Shown: positions 4,912 to 6,113 of the stretch, in pieces | Layout: each line of letters opens with the position of its first letter | How positions within the stretch are numbered: position 1 is the first letter of the stretch | Assembly: GCA_031256125.1 (NCBI GenBank) | Contig: JAIRRE010000287.1 | Span: 1 to 6,113 of the forward strand | Source: Burkholderiaceae bacterium | GTDB taxonomy: Bacteria > Pseudomonadota > Gammaproteobacteria > Burkholderiales > Burkholderiaceae_C | Reading direction: 5' to 3' | Length of the DNA stretch: 6,113 nucleotides | Translations under genes and position numbers: made by a program | Notes under the pieces: generated by a model | The model's database searches: none | Told to the model about the DNA's origin: nothing | The model's input: the letters and a program-made list of their open reading frames with translations, nothing else

Positions 4912-6113
4912 TCAGCCTTTCACGATTCCCGCCTCGAACAGGCGTTGTTGTGTTGGCGCGTCGATGCCCAGCGCATCCAGCACCCGGCGCGTGTCGGCGC
5001 CCAGCGCCGGCGGCTTGCTGCGATAGGCCGCCGGGGTGCGCGAGAGCTTGACCGGCGCGCCGGTGCCGCGGTAGCCGTCCATTTCGACCAGCATTTGCCG
5101 GTGCCGCGTATGCGGATGCGCAACCACCGCGTCGATGGTTTGCACCGGGCCGCAGGGCACGCCCAGGGCAATCAGATCGCGCGCTAACGGCTCGCAAGCG
5201 TGGGCGGTCAGTTGTTCCTCCAGCGCCGCTTTCAACTCGGCGCGATGGCCGCAGCGGCTGCGGTTGTCGGCAAAGCGCGGATCTCTGGCCAAATCGGGCA
5301 CGCCCAGATGAGCGCACAGCTTGGCGAACTGGCCGTCGTTGCCTACCGCCAGAAAAATCGGCCCGGTGGCCGTTTGGTAGCTGTCGTAAGGCGTGATGTT
5401 CGGATGCGCGTTGCCGCTGCGCTGCGGCGTGCGGCCGTTGCCGAAAAAGTTCGGCAGATGCGGGTGCAACAGCGAGATGCCACAGTCGTACAAGGCAATG
5501 TCCACCGATTGCCCCAAACCGCTTTTCTCGCGTTCGGCCAGCGCCAGCAGAATGCCCGCCAGCGCATTCAGGCCAGTCACCAGATCGACCAGCGGCAAGC
5601 CAATGCGCAGCGCTGGGCCATCGCGCTCGCCGTTGACGCTCATCAGGCCAGCCATCGCCTGAATTACCGCGTCGTAGCCGGGCAATCCGCCCAGCGGTCC
5701 GTCGGCGCCGAAGCCAGTAATGGCGCAGTGAATCAGGCGCGGGAAACGCGGGCGCAAATCACGCTGATAGTCCATGCCCCAGCGCGTCAGCGTGCCGGGC
5801 TTGAAGTTTTCGACCAGCACGTCGGCGCCTTCAAGCAACTGCCAAAGGATGGCGCGGCCTTCCTCGCGTGTCAGATCGACGCAAATGCCCTGTTTGTTGC
5901 GGTTGACGCCGGCGTAATACCAGGCTGTTTCACTCAGCCCCGGACCGAACGCCGGGCCTAGAAACGGCGGCCCCCAGGTGCGCGTTTCGTCGCCGCCGGG
6001 CGGTTCCAGTTTGATGACCTGCGCGCCGTGGTCGGCCAACGTTTGCGTGCAGTACGGGCCACCCAGCACGCGGCTGAGGTCGATGACGCGCAAACCGTGC
6101 AGCGCGCCGTGCG
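4912..6113 (-). CDS. CaiB/BaiF family (class III) CoA-transferase, N-terminus cut by window edge
   Basis: Moves coenzyme A between carboxylic acids through an aspartyl-CoA anhydride intermediate. The visible part is 400 codons in frame to the right edge. It begins HGALHGLRVIDLSRVLGGPY, the usual near-N-terminal sequence of this family, so only a few residues should be missing. Other family features follow: ADHGAQVIKLEPP, the segment DVLVENFKPGTL, GYDAVIQAMAGLMSVNG, and PLVDLVTG with the expected catalytic Asp (about 176 of the visible chain), then GQSVDIALYD and the C-terminal half ending EAGIVKG. A TTG at 6093 falls inside the conserved start region and is not a likely start. No ATG lies between it and the edge. 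Same strand as the transporter, 130 bp upstream. The CoA donor and acceptor cannot be read from sequence. It appears intact. Confidence 0.93.
   Translation of the reverse strand, partial: HGALHGLRVIDLSRVLGGPYCTQTLADHGAQVIKLEPPGGDETRTWGPPFLGPAFGPGLSETAWYYAGVNRNKQGICVDLTREEGRAILWQLLEGADVLVENFKPGTLTRWGMDYQRDLRPRFPRLIHCAITGFGADGPLGGLPGYDAVIQAMAGLMSVNGERDGPALRIGLPLVDLVTGLNALAGILLALAEREKSGLGQSVDIALYDCGISLLHPHLPNFFGNGRTPQRSGNAHPNITPYDSYQTATGPIFLAVGNDGQFAKLCAHLGVPDLARDPRFADNRSRCGHRAELKAALEEQLTAHACEPLARDLIALGVPCGPVQTIDAVVAHPHTRHRQMLVEMDGYRGTGAPVKLSRTPAAYRSKPPALGADTRRVLDALGIDAPTQQRLFEAGIVKG

Noticed and set aside
5200..5961. Long plus-strand reading frame of 253 codons
   Set aside because: It is antisense to the CoA-transferase gene and has no recognisable domain.
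6091..6093. TTG as start codon of the CoA-transferase
   Set aside because: The frame stays open to the window edge and encodes conserved family sequence before this codon (HGALHG), so the true start lies outside the window.

Overview
The window looks like a chromosomal piece of a GC-rich proteobacterium. Protein style (CaiB/BaiF CoA-transferase, polar amino acid ABC transporter, YahK-like alcohol dehydrogenase, a divergent SDR) suggests a betaproteobacterium of the Burkholderiales, perhaps Alcaligenaceae. This placement is an inference from recalled family resemblance and was not searched. Most of the DNA is about 55-65% GC by hand count of sample lines. One gene (3038-3886) is much more AT-rich, about 28-40% in the lines counted.

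Layout, left to right. 1-694 (minus strand, running off the left edge) is a zinc-dependent NAD(P) alcohol dehydrogenase. A 57-bp divergent gap separates it from 752-1546 (plus), an SDR-fold protein whose whole catalytic tetrad appears to be replaced. Its stop lies 6 bp from the stop of a convergent minus-strand block. In transcription order (right to left) that block is: CaiB/BaiF-type CoA-transferase (4912-6113, 5' end off the right edge), a 130-bp gap with a strong stem-loop, an amino acid-binding lipoprotein (3909-4781), an AT-rich HAD-type phosphatase gene (3038-3886), a single membrane permease (2331-2984), and the transporter ATPase (1553-2341). The last two genes overlap, as is typical of translational coupling.

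The lipoprotein, permease and ATPase together make a complete type I importer for a polar amino acid or similar small solute: a periplasmic lipid-anchored receptor, a homodimer of one permease and a homodimer of one ATPase. The HAD gene sits between receptor and permease. It differs in base composition, has its own strong ribosome binding site and no obvious role in transport. An 11-bp direct repeat with one mismatch (3013-3023 and 3898-3908) brackets it almost exactly. Removing one repeat plus the intervening DNA would restore an ordinary receptor-permease intergenic gap. The simplest reading is that this single gene was inserted into a pre-existing transporter operon. This is the most interesting signal in the window.

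I see no RNA gene, CRISPR array, transposase, integrase or replication origin. All gaps between genes are 130 bp or shorter.
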